Assembly: GCF_014842915.1 (NCBI RefSeq) | Contig: NZ_JACYXI010000005.1 | Span: forward strand, 62,001 to 126,000 | Origin: Roseibium litorale | GTDB lineage: Bacteria > Pseudomonadota > Alphaproteobacteria > Rhizobiales > Stappiaceae | Length of the DNA: 64,000 nt | Direction of reading: 5' to 3' | Part shown: piece by piece, positions 61,355 to 64,000 of the stretch | Position numbering within the stretch: position 1 is the first letter of the stretch | How the letters are laid out: each line of letters starts with the position of its first letter | Notes under the pieces: model-generated | Databases searched by the model: none | Seen by the model: only the letters and a program-made list of their open reading frames with translations | What the model was told of the DNA's origin: nothing | Position numbers and translations under genes: made by a program

Positions 61355-63187
61355 TCAGAATTCGTCCGGATCGTCCTCGCCCAGCGCTTCGCCCAGAAGC
61401 GGATCAGCCAGAACCGTTTCCTCCTCCTCGCTGACCTGAACGCGCACGTCCACGATCTTCGCGCCGGGGAACTGGCTGAGCAGTGCCGCGACCGTCGGAT
61501 GCGAGCGGGCGTCGGACAGGAGCTGCTCCTGATTGGCCTCGCGCTCCTCGTGGATCGTCGGGCGGCCATGGGTGCGGCTGACGCTGACGATCCAGCGCAT
61601 GCCCGTCCATTCGGTCAACTTGCGGCCAAAGTCGCCGGCCAGATCCGCTGGCGCATCCTCCGTCGGCTGGATCTCGATGCGGCCCGGCTCGAACTTGACG
61701 AGACGCATCTGCCGCTCGATCGATACCTTCATCGGGATATCGCGTTTTTCAGAGGCGAGTGCCGCACAGTCCTGCAAGTTTGCAAGGGCCACCGCTGGCC
61801 GGGCCTGTTGAGCCGGTTGCGGCGCGGGCCGGGAAACGGCCTGCGTCATCGCAGCTGCCCCGCCGCCGGAAATGGCCTGAAGCCGTGGGCGGCCATCCCC
61901 GGATGGCCCCATAGCGGAAGGCCCGCCGCCACCGGAGCCGCCCTGACCTGAAGGCGCACCACCGCCTGTAGGCACCAAGGTGCCATTGCGCAACATGGCC
62001 AGCGCTTCGCCCGGATCGGGCAGGTCAGCGGAATAGGCCAGCCGGACCAGAACCATATCGGCAGCGGCCAGCGGCTTCGGCGCAGCCTGGACTTCCTGGA
62101 TGCCCTTCAGGAGAATCTGCCAGGCCCGGGAAAGAAGCCGCATGGACAGCTTTCCGGCGAATTCCGCGCCGCGCACCCGTTCCGTCTCCGTCACGGACAC
62201 ATCGTCGCCCGCCTTGGGCACGACCTTCATGCGGGTGACGAGATGGGTGAAATCGGCAAGGTCCGTCAGCACGACAGCCGGGTCTGCGCCAACGGCATAT
62301 TGCTGCGCCAGCTCGTCCATGGCTTCGGCAATCCGCCCGGCCATGACGTGGCCGAAAAGATCGATCACCCGCGCCCGGTCCGCAAGGCCCAGCATCTGAC
62401 GCACGTCCGCCGCCTCGATAGCGCCAGCGCCATGGGCCATGGCCTGATCCAGCAGGGACAGGGAATCACGGGCAGAGCCTTCGCCGGCCCGGGCAATCAG
62501 CGTCAGCGCCTCATCGGAAATGGTGATCTGCTCCGCATCGGAAATACGCCGCAGGAGGCCAATCAGCTTGGGCTGCTCGATCCGGCGCAGGTCGAACCGC
62601 TGACAGCGGGACAGGACCGTGACCGGAACCTTACGGATTTCCGTGGTCGCAAAAATGAACTTCACATGCTCCGGCGGCTCTTCCAGCGTCTTCAAGAGAC
62701 CGTTGAAGGCGGCGTTCGAGAGCATGTGCACTTCGTCGATGATGTAGACCTTGTAGCGGGCCGTCGCCGGACGGTAGCGGGCCGCGTCCGTGATCTCGCG
62801 GATATCATTGATACCCGTGTGCGAAGCCGCATCCATCTCGATCACATCGACATGACGGCCTTCCATGATTGCCCGGCAATGGGTGCCTTCCTGGGTAAGA
62901 CGCACCGTCGGCCTGTCCGCCTCGCCCGGAACCTCGTAATTGAGACCGCGCGCCAGAATGCGGGCGGTGGTGGTCTTGCCCACACCGCGCACCCCGGTCA
63001 GCATCCAGGCCTGAGCAATACGGCCCGTATCGAAAGCATTTTCCAGGGTTTGCACCATGGGTTCCTGCCCAACCAGATCCTCAAAGGTCTGGGGCCGGTA
63101 CTTGCGGGCGAGAACCCGGTAGGCGCTGTTCTGCGGGGCGGCGGCAGGTGCCGCGTCTCCAGCAGGCGGAAAGGCGATATCATCCAT
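61355..63187 (-). CDS. dnaX: DNA polymerase III subunits gamma/tau
   Basis: A 610-residue clamp-loader subunit. Walker A GVRGVGKTTTAR (65-76), YIIDEVHMLSNAAFNGLLKTLEEPP, and arginine finger region TVLSRCQRFDLR. A Pro/Gly-rich linker (about 390-450) leads to a C-terminal polymerase-binding domain. The usual four-cysteine zinc module is reduced to one cysteine (Cys104). ATG 63187 has AAGG eight bases upstream. Confidence 0.95.
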   Translation of the reverse strand: MDDIAFPPAGDAAPAAAPQNSAYRVLARKYRPQTFEDLVGQEPMVQTLENAFDTGRIAQAWMLTGVRGVGKTTTARILARGLNYEVPGEADRPTVRLTQEGTHCRAIMEGRHVDVIEMDAASHTGINDIREITDAARYRPATARYKVYIIDEVHMLSNAAFNGLLKTLEEPPEHVKFIFATTEIRKVPVTVLSRCQRFDLRRIEQPKLIGLLRRISDAEQITISDEALTLIARAGEGSARDSLSLLDQAMAHGAGAIEAADVRQMLGLADRARVIDLFGHVMAGRIAEAMDELAQQYAVGADPAVVLTDLADFTHLVTRMKVVPKAGDDVSVTETERVRGAEFAGKLSMRLLSRAWQILLKGIQEVQAAPKPLAAADMVLVRLAYSADLPDPGEALAMLRNGTLVPTGGGAPSGQGGSGGGGPSAMGPSGDGRPRLQAISGGGAAAMTQAVSRPAPQPAQQARPAVALANLQDCAALASEKRDIPMKVSIERQMRLVKFEPGRIEIQPTEDAPADLAGDFGRKLTEWTGMRWIVSVSRTHGRPTIHEEREANQEQLLSDARSHPTVAALLSQFPGAKIVDVRVQVSEEEETVLADPLLGEALGEDDPDEF

Positions 63188-63342
63188 GGCGCGCACCTTA
63201 CCGTTTTTTGCAAAGCCCTGTCGCGGGGCTGGAGGATTTTTTTAGCCCCTGAGCAGCGGTTTATCCAAAGCGCAGCACGAGGCAAACGCCGGGCATGCGG
63301 ACGCCCTGCTTAGGCAACGCTTCGTAATGTGAGGAAGAAGGT

Positions 63343-63438
63343 GGGAGGCTGGACGGTGACCCGCGCCAAAATCTCGTTAGGGCTGCTTCCTTCCGGACCT
63401 GACCCGGTTGGCGAGTGGTACGTCCACGCCAACCTCCC
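63343..63438 (-). ncRNA. ffs: Signal recognition particle RNA (4.5S, small bacterial type)
   Basis: On the minus strand the highly conserved apical loop sequence GGTCAGGTCCGGAAGGAAGC is present in the middle, and the ends pair: the 5' GGGAGGTTGGCGTGGACG against 3' CGTCCAGCCTCCC. About 96 nt, a normal length for the simple bacterial form. It binds Ffh to target membrane proteins. It is just upstream of dnaX, a common arrangement. Confidence 0.95.
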
Positions 63439-63446
63439 GAGCGCCT

Positions 63447-63475
63447 TATATCAGGATGAGCGGGGGTCTTGGCAA
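63447..63475 (-). promoter_or_regulatory. Promoter of ffs
   Basis: On the minus strand, -35 TTGCCA (63475-63470), a 17-bp spacer and -10 GATATA (63452-63447), ending eight bases before the 5' GGGAGG of the SRP RNA. Spacing and position fit a sigma-70 promoter. Confidence 0.75.
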
Positions 63476-63706
63476 GAGGGATGGGCGTATTTCATGGTCG
63501 AAGGCGGGAAAAGGCCGGAATTCCGCCAAAATGGCAAGTTCACACGCTCCTGTTTTCCTCGCCGTCTCAGCTTTTTTCAGGGCTGGATCAAGCGGGAAAG
63601 TTGCAGCAGCGGAAATGCAATCCTGTCAGAAGTGATAAGTTGTCTCGCATTTCCGGCAATTCCTGTTGTACCTTCCTCTCGAAGTTTTTTACTGGCGGGT
63701 CCCCCC

Positions 63707-64000
63707 ATGAAGGCATTCGATATCAATCCGCGGCTTGAAGGCGACAGCCTGTTTGTCGCCGACCTTCCCCTGTGCGCCGTGCGCCTGATGAAGGACGCGA
63801 ACTATCCCTGGCTGATGCTCATCCCCCGCCGCGGCGACCTGATAGAGATCATCGATCTGTCCGACGACGACCAGTTACAGCTGATGCGGGAGGTAGCGCT
63901 CACAAGCAGGATCCTGAAAGCCGCGACCGATTGCGAGAAGATCAACGTGGGCGCCATTGGTAACATGGTCTCTCAGCTTCATGTGCATGTGGTCGCAAGG
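63707..64000 (+). CDS. HIT family protein, cut by the window end
   Basis: The first 98 codons of a histidine-triad protein on the plus strand, from ATG 63707. It starts MKAFDINPRLEGDSLFVADL; the fold markers LMKDANYPWLMLIPRR and the active-site QLHVHVVAR appear just before the edge. HIT proteins hydrolyse or transfer nucleotidyl groups. The C-terminus lies beyond the window. The 231 bp between the ffs promoter and this start contain no other gene. Confidence 0.9.
   Translation, partial: MKAFDINPRLEGDSLFVADLPLCAVRLMKDANYPWLMLIPRRGDLIEIIDLSDDDQLQLMREVALTSRILKAATDCEKINVGAIGNMVSQLHVHVVAR

Noticed and set aside
63211..63243. Plus-strand hairpin with a T-run between dnaX and ffs
   Set aside because: The arms AGCCC / GGGCT are short, the T-run is six bases away, and no plus-strand gene ends there; probably fortuitous.

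Overview
The window is ordinary chromosomal sequence from an alphaproteobacterium of the order Hyphomicrobiales (Rhizobiales). A Stappiaceae member such as Roseibium/Labrenzia is my best guess. The evidence is the ChvG/ChvI two-component pair joined to a short HPr kinase, an EIIA-Man type protein and HPr beside pckA; the mdh-sucCDAB-lpd order; F1 genes atpHAGDC without the Fo genes; a GcrA-type domain; and an Omp19/Inh-like lipoprotein. Base composition is GC-rich except for a few islands named below. No rRNA, tRNA, CRISPR array, prophage or insertion sequence was seen. One structural RNA (SRP RNA, ffs) is present.

Layout: 1-0.8 kb, a cut-off membrane protein gene and a SatD-family gene with three evenly spaced palindromes upstream. 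1.2-2.5 kb, a cyclopropane fatty acid synthase. 2.6-6.4 kb, chvI-chvG-hprK-EIIA-ptsH on the minus strand. 6.9-8.5 kb, pckA. 8.7-11.4 kb, a molybdoenzyme maturation trio (two XdhC-type genes and a MobA-like fusion). 11.7-16.5 kb, a 69-residue GcrA-C-terminus-like protein and two tandem chemoreceptors of identical length. 16.8-21.9 kb, F1 ATP synthase. 22.1-25.2 kb, priA and transaldolase. 25.2-30.2 kb, a fatty acid hydroxylase family gene, a DUF1835 gene, xerC, rpsU, a secreted protein and a MerR regulator. 30.2-31.2 kb, an AT-rich two-gene cassette of a Panacea (DUF4065) protein and a small membrane protein. 31.4-42.9 kb, the TCA operon mdh-sucC-sucD-sucA-sucB followed by LysE, HXXEE, SDR and lpd genes. 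43.1-52.1 kb, zapE and assorted accessory genes including recQ. 52.5-56.8 kb, sdhC-sdhD-sdhA-(FkbM methyltransferase)-sdhB. 57.1-64 kb, glutaminase, an EI24/CysZ-like membrane protein, a methyltransferase, a rhodanese, dnaX-ybaB-recR, ffs and the start of a HIT-family gene.

The core theme is central carbon and energy metabolism: gluconeogenesis (pckA), TCA cycle enzymes from succinyl-CoA formation to oxaloacetate, succinate dehydrogenase and ATP synthase. Around it lie regulators of carbon and envelope status (ChvG/ChvI with PTS proteins) and DNA maintenance genes (priA, xerC, recQ, dnaX, recR).

Most promising points for follow-up: the Panacea/membrane-protein bicistron, which looks like a toxin-antitoxin or defence pair; the 29-bp-spaced operator array of satD; a stand-alone sigma-binding-like GcrA module; a low-molecular-weight phosphatase homologue lacking its catalytic arginine and aspartate; and strong palindromes upstream of pckA and sdhC. 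Where the open frame extends upstream of a likely start I chose starts from ribosome binding sites, so several differ from the longest frame. All function calls come from reading motifs by eye, without database searches.
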